From assembly GCF_030372065.1 (NCBI RefSeq), contig NZ_JAUDEA010000014.1, positions 1-51,083 on the forward strand: a stretch of 51,083 nt of DNA. The letters run 5' to 3'. Origin of the DNA: Thermophilibacter provencensis (lineage in GTDB: Bacteria > Actinomycetota > Coriobacteriia > Coriobacteriales > Atopobiaceae). The notes under the pieces are model-generated. The model searched no databases. It was not told the origin of the DNA and saw only the letters and a program-made list of their open reading frames with translations. Made by a program: the position numbers and the translations under genes. Shown in pieces: positions 1-9,780 of the stretch (the first letter of the stretch is position 1; each line of letters opens with the position of its first letter).

Positions 1-126
1 GTTTTGGCCCTTCTCGTGTCCCGCGGATCGCCTTATCCGGGGCGCCCGGGGAGGTTTTGGGGCAAAGGTTTTATGCCGCACCGCCGTGGAAGGAGCCAAA
101 GCCACGTCCTTCTCGCCGCCGAGCCC

Positions 127-192
127 GGCGGATTCAAGTTTGCATTGCACCACCACTTGGAGGTGGTGGTGCAATGCAAACTTGAATCCGCC
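127..192. repeat. perfect 30-bp inverted repeat, 6-nt loop
   Basis: The arms 127-156 and 163-192 are exact reverse complements around the loop TTGGAG. No T-run follows on either strand, so it is not a standard intrinsic terminator. It looks like one of the mobile or structural palindromes that crowd the gaps of this window; its origin is unknown. Confidence 0.85.
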
Positions 193-244
193 CCAAGCGG
201 GGACGCGGACCAACGCTCAGGCGAGAAGGACCCTCACACAAGAA

Positions 245-275
245 GGCGCCGCCGGACACGCGGCCCGACGGCGCC
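245..275 (-). terminator. candidate terminator after the activase-type gene
   Basis: The arms GGCGCCG and CGGCGCC form a GC stem 24 nt past the minus-strand stop codon at 299, followed on that strand by a short T-rich stretch (TTCTTGTG). The T-run is weak, so the assignment is tentative. Confidence 0.4.
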
Positions 276-298
276 GATCATGACACTCAACCCTGACG

Positions 299-3200
299 TC
301 AGCTACGCGCCGCGGCCTTGGCGCGGTCGAGCTGGGCGAGCTGCTCGTCGCTCAGGTGGATGGGGCCGTAGTCCTCCCCACCGTACGTGGGATCGTCGGG
401 ATTCTCCAGCTTGAAGCCGCCGGAGCGGTTCTCGCGGAAGTTCTCCTTGGCCACAGAGATCATGAGCTTGATGCGGTTGAGCTGGTTCACCTCGGAGGCG
501 CCGGGGTCGTAGTCAACGGCCACGATGTTGCTCTCGGGGTGCATCTGGCGCAGGCGCTTGATCACGGACTTGCCCACCACGTGGTTGGGCAGGCACGCAA
601 ACGGCGAGCAGCACACGATGTTGGGCGTGCCGGTCTCAATGAGGTCGCACATCTCTGCCGTGAGCAGCCAGCCCTCGCCCATCGTGTTGCAGAGAGACAG
701 CACCTGCTCGGCCTTCTCGGCCAGCTCGAAGATGTCCGGGTACGTCTGGAAGCGCGTGGTCTTGGCGAGCATCTTGTTGATGGGCTCGCGCAGGCCCTCG
801 ATGAGCTTGATGCCGGCCATGTGGGTGGCGCGGCTCGTGGCCTTGGTGCCCAGCTCGGCGTTGGTGTTGATGGCGTTGGTCATGCCAAAGAGGAAGAAGT
901 CCACAAGGCCGGGCACGTTGGCCTCGCAGCCCTCCTGCTCGATGACCTTGACCACCTGGTTGTTGGCCGTGGGGTGGAACTTGACCAGAATCTCGCCCAC
1001 CACGCCCACGCGCGGCTTGGAGCGGTCGTTCACGAGCGGCAGCGCCTCAAAGGCGTCGATCGTGCGCTGGCAGAGGTCATAGAAGCGCTTGGAGCCGCCC
1101 GCCACGATGGTGCCCTTGGCGTCGGCCATCATGCGGTCGTAGAGCGCGTCGGCGGAGCCCGCCTCGGCCTCGTAGGGGCGCACGCGGTAGAGCAGCTGCA
1201 TGATGAGGTCGCCGTAGAGCAGGGCGTTCACGGCCTTCATGAGGAGCCCCGGCTTCTTGAGGACGTCAAATCCGGGGTTCTTCTCGTCCAGGCCGGAGGC
1301 GGCGGTCAGGCTGATCACCGGGATCTCCGGGTGGCCGGAGTCCTTGAGTGCCTTGCGGATGAGGGCGATGTAGTTGGTGGCACGGCAGCCGCCGCCCGTC
1401 TGCGTGATGATCACGGCCAGGCGGGAGAGGTCGTACTTGCCGGAGAGCACCGCCTCCATGATCTGGCCCGTCACGAGGATGGACGGGTAGCAGATGTCGT
1501 TGTTGACGTACTTGAGGCCGGCCTCAACAGCGCCCTGGTCCACGGAGGGGAGCAGGACCACGTTGTAGCCGGAGCTCTTGAAGAGCTCCTCGATGAGGTC
1601 AAAGTGGATCGGCGCCATCTGCGGCACGAGGATGGTGTAGCCGGCCTTCTGCATGTCCTCGGTGTAGCGGACCTTCTCGAAGGCGGCGCTGGCGGCCTCG
1701 CGGTAGACTGGCACGCGCCCCTCCTGCGTGGTGCGGGCGCGCTCGAGCGAGCCGTCGGCGTTGTGGACGCCCACGGGCTCGACCTCGCGGACCTTGCCCT
1801 GGCTGGCGGCGCGGCGCAGCTCCTCGCGCTGCTCGGTGAGGGCGGCCATGAGGGAGCGGATGCGGATGCGCGCGGCGCCCAGGTTGGAGACCTGGTCGAT
1901 CTTGAGGACGGTGTAGATCTTGCCCGAGGCCTCAAGGATCTCCTGGACCTGGTCCGTGGTGAGGGCGTCAAGGCCGCAGCCAAACGAGAAGAGCTGGATG
2001 AGGTCGAGGTCGTTCCTGGACGCCACAAAGCGTGCGGCGCGGTAGAGACGACTATGGAACATCCACTGGTCGATGACGCGGATGGGACGCTCGGGCTTCA
2101 TCTTGTGCGCAACGGAGTCCTCGGTGAGCACGGCAAAGCCAAAGGAGTGCACGAGCGCGGGGATGGCGTGGTTGATCTCCGGGTCGTTGTGGTAGGGACG
2201 GCCGGCAAGCACGATGCCGTGCGCGTCATGCTCCTCGATCCAGCGCAGGGCCTCGTCGCCGGCGCGGTGCATGGCGTCCTTGAACTCAAGGTCGGCCTGC
2301 CAGGCGGCGTTGACGGCCTCGTCGATCTCCTTGCGGGTGATGTGCTCGCCGCGCACGCGGCCGCGACCATCCGCCGCGTCCTTCTCGCGCTGCTCGGAGA
2401 CGAGCTCGTAGAGGCGGCGCTTGAGCTCCTTCTTCTTGTCATACGGGATGAACGGCGAGAGGTACTCGATCTTGGAGCCCTGGCCGAGCTCGTCAACGTT
2501 GAGGCCGAGCGCCTGCGGATAGCTCATGACGATCGGGCAGTTGTAGTGGTTGGTGGCGCCGTCGTCCTCCTGGCGCTCCCAGCGGATGCACGGCATCCAG
2601 ATGAAATCCGGGTCCTTCTCGATGAGGTTCATGATGTGGCCGTGGGAGAGCTTGGCCGGGTAGCACACGCTCTCGGACGGCATGGACTCGATGCCGGCGT
2701 CGTAGGTTGCCGCGGAGGTCTGGTCGGAGAGCACCACCGAGAAGCCCAGCTTGGTGAAGAAGGCGTGCCAGAACGGGTAGTTCTCGTACATGTTGAGGGC
2801 ACGCGGGATGCCCACGGTGCCGCGGGGCGCTTCGTCGGCGGGGAGCACCGGTCGGTCAAAGAGCAGCTTGTTCTTAAAGTCAAAGAGGTTGGGTGCCTCG
2901 TTCTTCTTGGCCTTGGAGCCACCCGCGCCCTTCTCGCAGCGGTTGCCCGTGATGAAGCGACGGCCGCCGCCAAAGTCGTTGATGGTGAGCAGGCAGTTGT
3001 TGGAGCAGCGCCCGCAGTGGACGTTAGTGTGCTTGACCTGCAGGTTGTCGATGTCCTCGCGGGAGAGGACCTGCGAGGTGCCATACGCGCCGGCACGGTC
3101 GCGGGCGAGAAGGGCCGCGCCGTAGGCGCCCATGCAGCCCGCGATGTCCGGGCGGATGACGTCACGCCCGGTGAGCTTCTCAAAGGCGCGCAGCGTGGCG

Positions 3201-4939
3201 TCGGACATGAAGGTGCCGCCCTGGACCACGCACCACTGGCCGATCTCATCGAAGTCACGCAGCTTGATGACCTTGAAGAGGGCGTTCTTGATGACGGAGT
3301 AGGAGAGGCCGGCCGCCACGTCACCGATGGTCGCGCCCTCCTTCTGCGCCTGCTTGACGCGGGAGTTCATGAAGACGGTGCAGCGGGAGCCCAGGTCCAC
3401 GGGGCTCTTGGCGCGCGTGGCCGCCTGCGCAAACTCCTGGACGGTCATGTTCATGGAGACGGCAAAGCTCTCGATGAAGGAGCCGCAGCCCGAGGAGCAC
3501 GCCTCGTTGAGCATGATGTGCTCGATGACGCCGTCCTTAACCTGCAGGCACTTCATGTCCTGGCCACCAATGTCCAGGATGAACTGCACGTCCGGGACAA
3601 AGGCCTTGGCACCGCGCAGGTGGGCGACCGTCTCGATCTCTCCGGAGTCGGCGCGCAGGGCCTCTATCAGAATCTGCTCGCCGTAGCCGGTGGTGGTCAC
3701 GTGGCCGATGGTGCAGCCCTTGGGCAGGCGGTCGTAGATGCCGTCCATGATGTGGCGCGCGGTGCCGAGGACGTCTCCGTTGTTGTTGCCGTACCAGGTG
3801 TAGAGCAGCTCGCCGCCCTCGCCCACCACGGCGCACTTCATCGTGGTGGAGCCAGCGTCGATGCCGATGAACACGCGGCCCTGGTACGTGGCGAGGTCGC
3901 CCTTGGGGACCACCTGCTTGTCGTGGCGCTCCTTGAACTCCTGGAAGTCCTCCTCGGAGTCAAAGAGCGGCTCCAGGCGCGCGACCTCGGAGCCCTGGGT
4001 GTCCTTCAGGTTCTCGAGCAACTGGATGACCTCGTCAAAGGTCACGTACTTCTCGGACTCGCCGGCAAGGGCCGCGCCCGTGGCCACAAAGAGGTGCGCG
4101 TTCTCCGGCACGATGATGTGCTCGTCGTCCAGGTTGAGCGTGATGTAGAAGCGCTTGCGGAGCTCCGAGAGGTACTGGAGCGGGCCGCCGAGAAACGCCA
4201 CGTGACCGCGGATGGGGTGGCCGCACGCCAAGCCGGAGACCGTCTGATTGGCCACGGCCTGGAAGATGGAGGCGGCGATGTCGGACGGCTTTGCGCCCTC
4301 GTTGAGCAACGGCTGGACGTCGGACTTGGCAAAGACGCCGCAGCGCGAGGCGATGGGGTGGATCTGGGTAGCGTCCTTGGCGAGCTCGTTCAGGCCCGCG
4401 GCGTCCGTGTGGAGCAGGGACGCCATCTGGTCGATGAAGGCGCCCGTGCCGCCGGCGCAGGTGCCGTTCATGCGCTGCTCGATGCCATTATCGAAGTAGA
4501 TGATCTTGGCGTCCTCGCCGCCCAGCTCGATGGCGCAGTCGGTCTGCGGGATGAGGGTCTCCACGGCGCGCTTGGAGGCGATGACCTCCTGGACAAACTC
4601 CAGGCCCAGCCAGTTGGCGAGCAGCATGCCGCCCGAGCCGGTGATGGAGACGCGCATGGGGGCCGTGCCGATCACCTTGCGCGCGCGGGCGAAGAGCTCC
4701 TTTGCCGTGGCGCGGATGTCCGTGTGGTGGCGCTCGTAGTTGGCGTAGACGAGGTTGTCATTGTCGTCGATGACGGCGAGCTTGACGGTGGTGGAGCCCA
4801 CGTCGATGCCCAGGCGCAGGTGAGCGTGGCTAAAGTCCGTGCGGCGCGCCGGGGAGAGCTCGGCGCCGTCCGCCTTGAGCTCGAGCGGCTGGCGGGCGCT
4901 CTTCTCGGCCTGGATGGATGCGGCGGTCTTATCGGTCAT
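299..4939 (-). CDS. acyl-CoA dehydratase activase-type giant protein (2-hydroxyacyl-CoA dehydratase activator family)
   Basis: The 1546-aa protein begins with two ASKHA/BcrAD_BadFG ATPase domains, recognisable by GIDVGST (residues 44-50) and GIDAGST (near 360), each followed by a conserved Gly/Cys-rich loop (CAGGTGAF and CSSGCGSF). These loops hold the cysteines that bind the [4Fe-4S] cluster in HgdC-type activators. A Cys-rich segment (CGRCSNNC, near 660) and a long DUF2229/HgdB-like region follow. Family members use ATP hydrolysis to drive low-potential electron transfer; the substrate of these long stand-alone forms is not established. The ATG at 4939 has GGAGG eight bases upstream and overlaps the TetR stop codon by one base (TGATG), so the two genes are translationally coupled. 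It is cytoplasmic and probably anaerobic in function. The family call is secure, the exact role is not. Confidence 0.88.
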   Translation of the reverse strand: MTDKTAASIQAEKSARQPLELKADGAELSPARRTDFSHAHLRLGIDVGSTTVKLAVIDDNDNLVYANYERHHTDIRATAKELFARARKVIGTAPMRVSITGSGGMLLANWLGLEFVQEVIASKRAVETLIPQTDCAIELGGEDAKIIYFDNGIEQRMNGTCAGGTGAFIDQMASLLHTDAAGLNELAKDATQIHPIASRCGVFAKSDVQPLLNEGAKPSDIAASIFQAVANQTVSGLACGHPIRGHVAFLGGPLQYLSELRKRFYITLNLDDEHIIVPENAHLFVATGAALAGESEKYVTFDEVIQLLENLKDTQGSEVARLEPLFDSEEDFQEFKERHDKQVVPKGDLATYQGRVFIGIDAGSTTMKCAVVGEGGELLYTWYGNNNGDVLGTARHIMDGIYDRLPKGCTIGHVTTTGYGEQILIEALRADSGEIETVAHLRGAKAFVPDVQFILDIGGQDMKCLQVKDGVIEHIMLNEACSSGCGSFIESFAVSMNMTVQEFAQAATRAKSPVDLGSRCTVFMNSRVKQAQKEGATIGDVAAGLSYSVIKNALFKVIKLRDFDEIGQWCVVQGGTFMSDATLRAFEKLTGRDVIRPDIAGCMGAYGAALLARDRAGAYGTSQVLSREDIDNLQVKHTNVHCGRCSNNCLLTINDFGGGRRFITGNRCEKGAGGSKAKKNEAPNLFDFKNKLLFDRPVLPADEAPRGTVGIPRALNMYENYPFWHAFFTKLGFSVVLSDQTSAATYDAGIESMPSESVCYPAKLSHGHIMNLIEKDPDFIWMPCIRWERQEDDGATNHYNCPIVMSYPQALGLNVDELGQGSKIEYLSPFIPYDKKKELKRRLYELVSEQREKDAADGRGRVRGEHITRKEIDEAVNAAWQADLEFKDAMHRAGDEALRWIEEHDAHGIVLAGRPYHNDPEINHAIPALVHSFGFAVLTEDSVAHKMKPERPIRVIDQWMFHSRLYRAARFVASRNDLDLIQLFSFGCGLDALTTDQVQEILEASGKIYTVLKIDQVSNLGAARIRIRSLMAALTEQREELRRAASQGKVREVEPVGVHNADGSLERARTTQEGRVPVYREAASAAFEKVRYTEDMQKAGYTILVPQMAPIHFDLIEELFKSSGYNVVLLPSVDQGAVEAGLKYVNNDICYPSILVTGQIMEAVLSGKYDLSRLAVIITQTGGGCRATNYIALIRKALKDSGHPEIPVISLTAASGLDEKNPGFDVLKKPGLLMKAVNALLYGDLIMQLLYRVRPYEAEAGSADALYDRMMADAKGTIVAGGSKRFYDLCQRTIDAFEALPLVNDRSKPRVGVVGEILVKFHPTANNQVVKVIEQEGCEANVPGLVDFFLFGMTNAINTNAELGTKATSRATHMAGIKLIEGLREPINKMLAKTTRFQTYPDIFELAEKAEQVLSLCNTMGEGWLLTAEMCDLIETGTPNIVCCSPFACLPNHVVGKSVIKRLRQMHPESNIVAVDYDPGASEVNQLNRIKLMISVAKENFRENRSGGFKLENPDDPTYGGEDYGPIHLSDEQLAQLDRAKAAARS

Positions 4940-5616
4940 CAGTTGTCCTCCTCGGAGCACATCGCGGCAAGGGCGAAGCTGGGAATGTCGAGGTCAATGG
5001 GGTTGTCGTAGAGGTCGCCGGGGCGTACGAACATGAGCGCCGTCATGAGGCGCGCCATGATGGGCACGCTCTCGCGGCAGCCGCCGTCGAGCCAGCGCAG
5101 GAGCACGCCGACCTCAGCGGAGATGGCAAACGTGAGGTAGTAGTCAAAGAGCGGGCCCAGGGCGCGCAGGTCCAGCCCGTCGAGGGCGCGCGTGCCGATG
5201 ACCTGGTAGACGAGGGCCTTGATGCGCTCGGCAAAGGCCGGGTCGCCGCCGTTGCCCAGGAGCGGGCGCAGGTAGTCCGCGCGGTCGCGCACGGCCGTGA
5301 GCAGCCCCTCCGCGCCGGGAGCCGGGGCGCCATGGGCGAGCGCGGAGCGCAGGTCGTCCAGGTGGCAGGCCGCAAGGCGCTCGAGCGGGGCCCTGAGCTC
5401 GGCGAGGGTCTCGTCCTCGATCTGCGTGACGAGGTCCGGGATGTCCTTGAAGTGGGAGTAGAACGTGCGCCGCGTGACGCCGGCGCGCTCGGTCACCGCC
5501 GTGACGGTGACGCGGGAGAGGTCGCCCGTCGCAAGGATCTCATCCGCGAGGGCGCGCCGCAGGGCCCGCCGGGTGCGGACGCTCCTGCGATCGGTGCTGA
5601 GCACGCATTCCTGCAT
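4939..5616 (-). CDS. TetR/AcrR-family transcriptional regulator
   Basis: The 225-aa protein has an N-terminal TetR helix-turn-helix: the segment TVTAVTERAGVTRRTFYSHF (near residues 35-55) matches the family pattern. The C-terminal ligand domain is not assignable by eye. The ATG at 5616 was chosen because GGAGAAGGG stands just upstream; a longer frame to 5721 has no such site. It is the first gene of a two-gene operon with the activase-type gene. An inverted repeat TGCACA-ACC-TGTGCA (5655-5669), 39 bp upstream, is a natural autoregulatory operator. The ligand is unknown. Confidence 0.85.
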   Translation of the reverse strand: MQECVLSTDRRSVRTRRALRRALADEILATGDLSRVTVTAVTERAGVTRRTFYSHFKDIPDLVTQIEDETLAELRAPLERLAACHLDDLRSALAHGAPAPGAEGLLTAVRDRADYLRPLLGNGGDPAFAERIKALVYQVIGTRALDGLDLRALGPLFDYYLTFAISAEVGVLLRWLDGGCRESVPIMARLMTALMFVRPGDLYDNPIDLDIPSFALAAMCSEEDN

Positions 5617-5654
5617 GGAGTCCCTTCTCCGATATTTCACAGCCTGCGTAGTAT

Positions 5655-5669
5655 TGCACAACCTGTGCA
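5655..5669. promoter_or_regulatory. candidate TetR operator
   Basis: TGCACA-ACC-TGTGCA is a perfect 6-bp inverted repeat with a 3-bp spacer, 39 bp upstream of the TetR start codon. This position is typical for autoregulation by TetR proteins. Assignment is by position and symmetry only. Confidence 0.5.
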
Positions 5670-5727
5670 GAAATGGGACGGCGAGAAGCGCGGCATAACT
5701 TCTCCACGCGCTGCGACGCACGCCGAT

Positions 5728-6035
5728 GTGACACTGGCGTCAGAGCTGAGCGTCACATCAGGGCTGAGTGTCATACCGACAGGACGCACAAATCCGGTTT
5801 TGAGCAAACGCCGCACTCAAATGGGTGATTTGTGCATTGGGGCAACGAAGGAGGTCCTTCTCGCTGACAAAACCTCAGTTGGCGAGAAGGACAGGCGGCT
5901 CCCCGCCCCGAAAAGGCGACCCATGAGACGCCCCCAACGCTCAAAACCCTTAATTGAGCGCCCGCTTTGCACAAATCCGGATTTGAGCGCAAAGGGGCGG
6001 GCGCACGTGACACTCAGCTCTGACGCCAGTGTCAC
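5728..6035. repeat. 308-bp MITE-like element bounded by 29-bp inverted repeats
   Basis: The ends 5728-5756 and 6007-6035 are reverse complements over 29 bp with one mismatch, and carry the GGCGTCAGAGC core found again at 42.3 and 46.2 kb. Inside are two near-identical direct copies of a 20-bp GCACAAATCCGG(T/A)TTTGAGC segment (5786-5805, 5969-5988) and a hairpin with arms GTCCTTCTCGC/GCGAGAAGGAC (5854-5864, 5882-5892). No gene is seen inside. The layout of terminal inverted repeats without a transposase suggests a non-autonomous mobile element, but no clear target duplication is visible. Confidence 0.6.
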
Positions 6036-6081
6036 GAGTGTCATACTGGTGCGAGAGACGAGCGCCTAACGGGAGGCAGCC

Positions 6082-7053
6082 ATGCGTCAGACCCACATCC
6101 TTGCCGTCATTCTTGCCGCGGCGTGCCTGCTGCCGCTCTGCTCGTGTGCCCAGGAGCCCCAGGCAGCCCCGGAGGAGCAGCGCGCGCCGCAGGTGGAGGT
6201 ATACGACCGGACCGCCGACGAGGTCGAACCGGAACCGGAGCCCGAGCCCGAGCCGGAACCGGAACCCGAACCTGAACCCGAGGAGCCCCCGTTTGATACC
6301 ACCGCCCCCGTTGCCAACGCTACCTCGCAGAGCGGCGTGAGCGCGACCGCACCCGAGGGGTTTCTCGACACGTCGGCTTTTGCCGAGGTAGACGCCCAGA
6401 TTGCCGCCCTCGCGGAGGACGGCTACCACGTGGGCGTGGTGATGCGCGACCTCACCACCGGAAACGAGATCTCCTACAACACCGACGAGCGCCTCTACCC
6501 CGCAAGCTCCATCAAGGCCTCGTTTTGCGCGATGGTCTGCGAGAACAACGGCGGGGCCGGCAGCATGGCCGCAACGGTTGAGGACTGCCTGGTCAACTCC
6601 TCAAACGAGGCCTTTGAGACGCTGATCAACACCTATGGCCTCTACGCGCACGCCGCGTGGCTTCAGGCCCACGGCGCGCCGGAGGCGGCGGCGGACGCTG
6701 ACTACTGGTACTACCCCAACATTTCCGCAGGTGAGCTTGCCGCCGTCTGGGAGGAGATCTATCGCTACGGGACCTCGGGCGAGGCCGGCGGCAACGAGCT
6801 TGCCGGATACCTCGCACGCACCGTGAGCTCCCCCATCGGCGAGCTCCTGCGCGAGAAGTGCGACGTCTGGAGCAAGCCCGGCTGGTTCCCGGACAACGGC
6901 GAGCTTGTGGCCACCAACGACGCGGGCGTGGTCTTCTCCGAGAGCGGCCCCTACGTCATGGTGATCATGACCACGATGAGCTCAAACCTCGACGGGCTGC
7001 TGCCCCTTATCGACGCCCTTGACGCCGCCCACGCCACCATGTGCGGCGCGTGA
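6082..7053 (+). CDS. lipoprotein serine hydrolase, class A beta-lactamase-like fold
   Basis: The 323-aa protein starts with a lipoprotein signal peptide ending in the lipobox LCSC (lipid Cys22), followed by a low-complexity Glu-Pro spacer (about residues 51-71) that would cross the cell wall. The globular part has the three motifs of the penicillin-recognising serine hydrolases: SxxK (SSIK, 142-145), SxN (SSN, 173-175) and a KxG-type motif (KPG, 265-267). The role may be peptidoglycan carboxypeptidase or beta-lactamase-like hydrolysis at the outer membrane face; a resistance role cannot be claimed. GGGAGG precedes the ATG. The gene is monocistronic, just after the 308-bp repeat element, which may carry its promoter region. 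Confidence 0.82.
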   Translation: MRQTHILAVILAAACLLPLCSCAQEPQAAPEEQRAPQVEVYDRTADEVEPEPEPEPEPEPEPEPEPEEPPFDTTAPVANATSQSGVSATAPEGFLDTSAFAEVDAQIAALAEDGYHVGVVMRDLTTGNEISYNTDERLYPASSIKASFCAMVCENNGGAGSMAATVEDCLVNSSNEAFETLINTYGLYAHAAWLQAHGAPEAAADADYWYYPNISAGELAAVWEEIYRYGTSGEAGGNELAGYLARTVSSPIGELLREKCDVWSKPGWFPDNGELVATNDAGVVFSESGPYVMVIMTTMSSNLDGLLPLIDALDAAHATMCGA

Positions 7054-7123
7054 CGTCACAGCCGAGAGGCGCCGGCCTGGGAACACGCACTTCTCGACAG
7101 GCAATCTCAAAATAACGCGCAAA

Positions 7124-7139
7124 AACGTACATGTACGTT
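7124..7139. repeat. perfect 16-bp palindrome
   Basis: AACGTACATGTACGTT is fully self-complementary and lies in the gap between two convergent genes. Being past both 3' ends, it is unlikely to be a promoter operator. Function unknown. Confidence 0.6.
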
Positions 7140-7165
7140 ATTCCGGCGCACACCCGCAAAACAGA

Positions 7166-7204
7166 CCCGGCCGCACGTCTCGATTGGCGAGAGGTGCGGC
7201 CGGG
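7166..7204 (-). terminator. terminator of the phosphoketolase gene
   Basis: The arms CCCGGCCGCAC and GTGCGGCCGGG (11 bp, extended by an inner TCTCG/CGAGA stem) lie about 30 nt past the phosphoketolase stop codon. On the minus strand they are followed by TCTGTTTT. It may also stop transcripts from the opposite lipoprotein gene. Confidence 0.7.
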
Positions 7205-7234
7205 CCCTTGGGGTGCGTGTGACGCGAGCGCTAC

Positions 7235-9712
7235 TTACTCGTTGTCGCCCGCGGTCATCTGCGTGGCGGAGATGTCCTCGCCGGCGTCGGAGGCGTCACG
7301 CCACTTCCAGTCGGTGAAGGCCGGGTGGTCGTAGCCGTTGTCGACGGCAAACTGGAAGGCCTCGACGCGGAACTTCTCCCACTCGTCGATCTGCGCGGCC
7401 CACTTCTCGGCGTCGATCATGCGAAGGGCGTCCGCGGCGAGCGCCCAGCGGTCCATGTCGTTCACGCGGACCATGTCGTACGGCGTGGTCGTGGAGCCCT
7501 GCTCCTTGTAGCCGTGGACGTTGAAGTTGTCGTGGTTCGGGCGGTCCCAGATGAGGCGGCGGATCGTGCCGGGGTACGCGTGGAACGCAAAGAGGACGGG
7601 CTTGTCGGCCGTGAAGAGCTCAACGAACTTCTCGTCGGACATGGCACGGTCGTTCTCGCAGGCGTTCTGGATGCTGAGAAGGTCGAGCACGTTGACCAGG
7701 CGAACCTTGACGCCCAGCTTGTCGAGCATGTCGAGCGCGGCCATGGCCTCGCCGGTGGGAACGTCGCCGCAGCAGGCGAGCACGATGTCCGGCTCCTCGC
7801 CCTCGGCGGTGTTGGACGCCCACTTCCACTCGGCGGCGCCGGTGGCGAGCTCCTCGCGGGCCTCGTCGAGCGTGACCCACGTCGGGGCGGGCTGCTTGCC
7901 GGCAAAGATCGCGTTCACGCAGTTGGTAGACGTGTAGGCGCGCTCGGCCACGGCAAGGAGCAGGTTGGCGTCGGCCGGGTAGTAGATGTTCACCACATGG
8001 TCGTTGTTGAAGTTCTTGTTGAGAAGAACGTCAACGAAGCCGGGGTCCTGGTGCGAGAAGCCGTTGTGGTCCTGGCGCCAGACGTGGCTGGAGAGCAGCA
8101 TGTTGAGGCCGGAGATCGGCGCGCGCCAGTCAATGTGGCGGACGGTGGCCTCGAGCCACTTGCAGTGCTGGTTGACCATGGAGTCAACGATGTGCACGAA
8201 GGACTCGTAGGAGCTCCAGAGGCCGTTGCGGCCGGTGAGGATGTAGCCCTCGAGCAGGCCCTCGCACTGGTGCTCGGAGAGCTGCTCGATGATGTTGCCC
8301 ACGGGCGAGAGGTGCTCGTCGTTGGCAGGGTCGTCGTAGGTGCCCTCGCCAAACCACTGTTTGTCCGTCACCTGGTAGGACGGCTGCAGACGGTTGGAGG
8401 CCGTCTCGTCCGGGCCAAAGATGCGGAAGGCGTCACGGTTACTGTTGATGAGCTCGGCCGTGTACTCGCCGAGGACGCGCGTGGCCTCCACGGCGCCAAA
8501 GCCGTGGCCCTTCTCGGCGACGGGGACCTCGTACTTGGCGGTCTCGGGGAGCTTGAGCGGCTCGCGGAGCTTGCCGCCGTTGGCGTTGGGGTTGGCGCCC
8601 AGGCGCAGCTCGCCCTTGGGCATCCAGTCCGTGACCTCGGGACGGATGGCGCCGTTCTCGTCGAAGAGCTCCTCGGGCCTGTAGGACTCCATCCAGCCCT
8701 TGAGGACCTGGAAGTGGGCCTCGGTGTCGCGAGCGGAGGCCAGCGGCACCTGGTGCGCACGCCAGGAGCCCTCGGTCTTCTTGCCGTCGATCTCCTTGGG
8801 GCAGGTCCAGCCCTTGGGGGTGCGGAAGACGATCATCGGGTAGAACGGGCGGGAGGCCTCGCCGGCCGCCACGCGGGCCTTGATGTCGCAGATCTCGTCG
8901 AAGACGGCCTCGAGCAGCGCCGCAAAGCGACGGTGGATCGAGGAGTGGTCCTCGTTGTCAAAGCCGGCGACGAAGTTGTACGGGTGGTAGCCCATGCCGC
9001 GGAAGAACTCGTCGCGCTCGGCGTCGGAGATGCGGGCGAGGATCGTGGGGTTGGCGATCTTGTAGCCGTTGAGGTGCAGGATCGGGAGCACGATGCCGTC
9101 GGTCAGCGGGTCCATGAACTTGTTGGTCTGCCAGGAGGTGGCAAGCGGGCCGGTCTCGGCCTCGCCGTCGCCCACCACGGCAACCGCGAGCAGGCTCGGG
9201 TTGTCAAGGACGGCGCCGTAGGCGTGGGAGAGCGTGTAGCCGAGCTCGCCGCCCTCGTGGATGGAGCCGGGGGTCTCGGGCGCGTAGTGGCTGGGGATGC
9301 CGCCGGGGTAGGAGAACTGGCGGAAGAACTTCTGGAGGCCTGCCTCGTCATCGGTGATGTCCGGACGGACCTCGCGATAGGTGCCGTCGAGCAGGGACTG
9401 CGCGGTGCCGGCCGGGCCGCCGTGACCGGGACCCATGAGGAAGATGGCGTTCTGCTGGTGATCAGCGATGAGGCGGTTCACGTGGCCAAAGAGGAAGTTG
9501 ATGCCCGGCGTGGTGCCCCAGTGACCAACAAGGCGGTGCTTGACGTCCTCGCGGCTAAAGCCCTCGCGCATGAGCGGGTTGCTGCGGAGGTAGATCTGGC
9601 CCACCGAGAGGTAGTTCGCCGCGCGCCAGTAGCGGTCGACGCCCTTGAGCTCCTCCTCGGAGACACCCCCGTTGAGCTTCTTCCACGGGGTGCCGATGAC
9701 GGGCTGTGCCAT
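7235..9712 (-). CDS. xfp: xylulose-5-phosphate/fructose-6-phosphate phosphoketolase
   Basis: The 825-aa protein matches the phosphoketolase family over its full usual length (N-terminal, central and C-terminal XFP domains). It shows the N-terminal GHWGTTPG and GPGHGG segments and the [13 protein letters not shown] stretch, which carry conserved His residues around the thiamine diphosphate. The enzyme cleaves xylulose-5-phosphate (and often fructose-6-phosphate) with phosphate to acetyl phosphate plus glyceraldehyde-3-phosphate (or erythrose-4-phosphate). The ATG at 9712 was chosen for the GGGAG seven bases upstream, over a 13-residue longer frame. It lies downstream of two LacI-type regulators and the arabinose genes, whose end product is its substrate. 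A perfect palindrome at 9781-9796 suggests LacI-type control. Confidence 0.96.
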   Translation of the reverse strand: MAQPVIGTPWKKLNGGVSEEELKGVDRYWRAANYLSVGQIYLRSNPLMREGFSREDVKHRLVGHWGTTPGINFLFGHVNRLIADHQQNAIFLMGPGHGGPAGTAQSLLDGTYREVRPDITDDEAGLQKFFRQFSYPGGIPSHYAPETPGSIHEGGELGYTLSHAYGAVLDNPSLLAVAVVGDGEAETGPLATSWQTNKFMDPLTDGIVLPILHLNGYKIANPTILARISDAERDEFFRGMGYHPYNFVAGFDNEDHSSIHRRFAALLEAVFDEICDIKARVAAGEASRPFYPMIVFRTPKGWTCPKEIDGKKTEGSWRAHQVPLASARDTEAHFQVLKGWMESYRPEELFDENGAIRPEVTDWMPKGELRLGANPNANGGKLREPLKLPETAKYEVPVAEKGHGFGAVEATRVLGEYTAELINSNRDAFRIFGPDETASNRLQPSYQVTDKQWFGEGTYDDPANDEHLSPVGNIIEQLSEHQCEGLLEGYILTGRNGLWSSYESFVHIVDSMVNQHCKWLEATVRHIDWRAPISGLNMLLSSHVWRQDHNGFSHQDPGFVDVLLNKNFNNDHVVNIYYPADANLLLAVAERAYTSTNCVNAIFAGKQPAPTWVTLDEAREELATGAAEWKWASNTAEGEEPDIVLACCGDVPTGEAMAALDMLDKLGVKVRLVNVLDLLSIQNACENDRAMSDEKFVELFTADKPVLFAFHAYPGTIRRLIWDRPNHDNFNVHGYKEQGSTTTPYDMVRVNDMDRWALAADALRMIDAEKWAAQIDEWEKFRVEAFQFAVDNGYDHPAFTDWKWRDASDAGEDISATQMTAGDNE

Positions 9713-9780
9713 GCTTGCTCCCTTCGTCCTTCGCCCCTCCCTTTGGGGCAAATGTTTCAGCTTGATTGCAAGTGTACGTG

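Larger units (their letters stand above)
1..298. other. non-coding, repeat-rich gap after the activase-type gene
   Basis: No convincing gene is seen here. The stretch holds a perfect 30-bp hairpin (127-192), a second GC-rich hairpin (245-275) just after the activase-type stop codon, three TTCTCG/CGAGAA words (11, 110, 222), and a GGGGAGGTTTTGG segment near 49-61 that resembles the inverted repeat at 44475-44619. The open frames across it lack a good ribosome site and recognisable protein features. Confidence 0.7.

Noticed and set aside
356-5011. A 1551-codon open frame on the plus strand, antisense to the activase-type gene
   Set aside because: It is the usual shadow frame of a GC-rich gene. 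The minus-strand protein has clear ATPase and Fe-S motifs, while this one is low-complexity Leu/Val/Gly/His sequence without a domain.
6082-7053. Antibiotic-resistance beta-lactamase
   Set aside because: The SxxK, SxN and KxG-type motifs fit the fold, but the class A Glu166 region is not recognisable by eye, so a wall enzyme is as likely.
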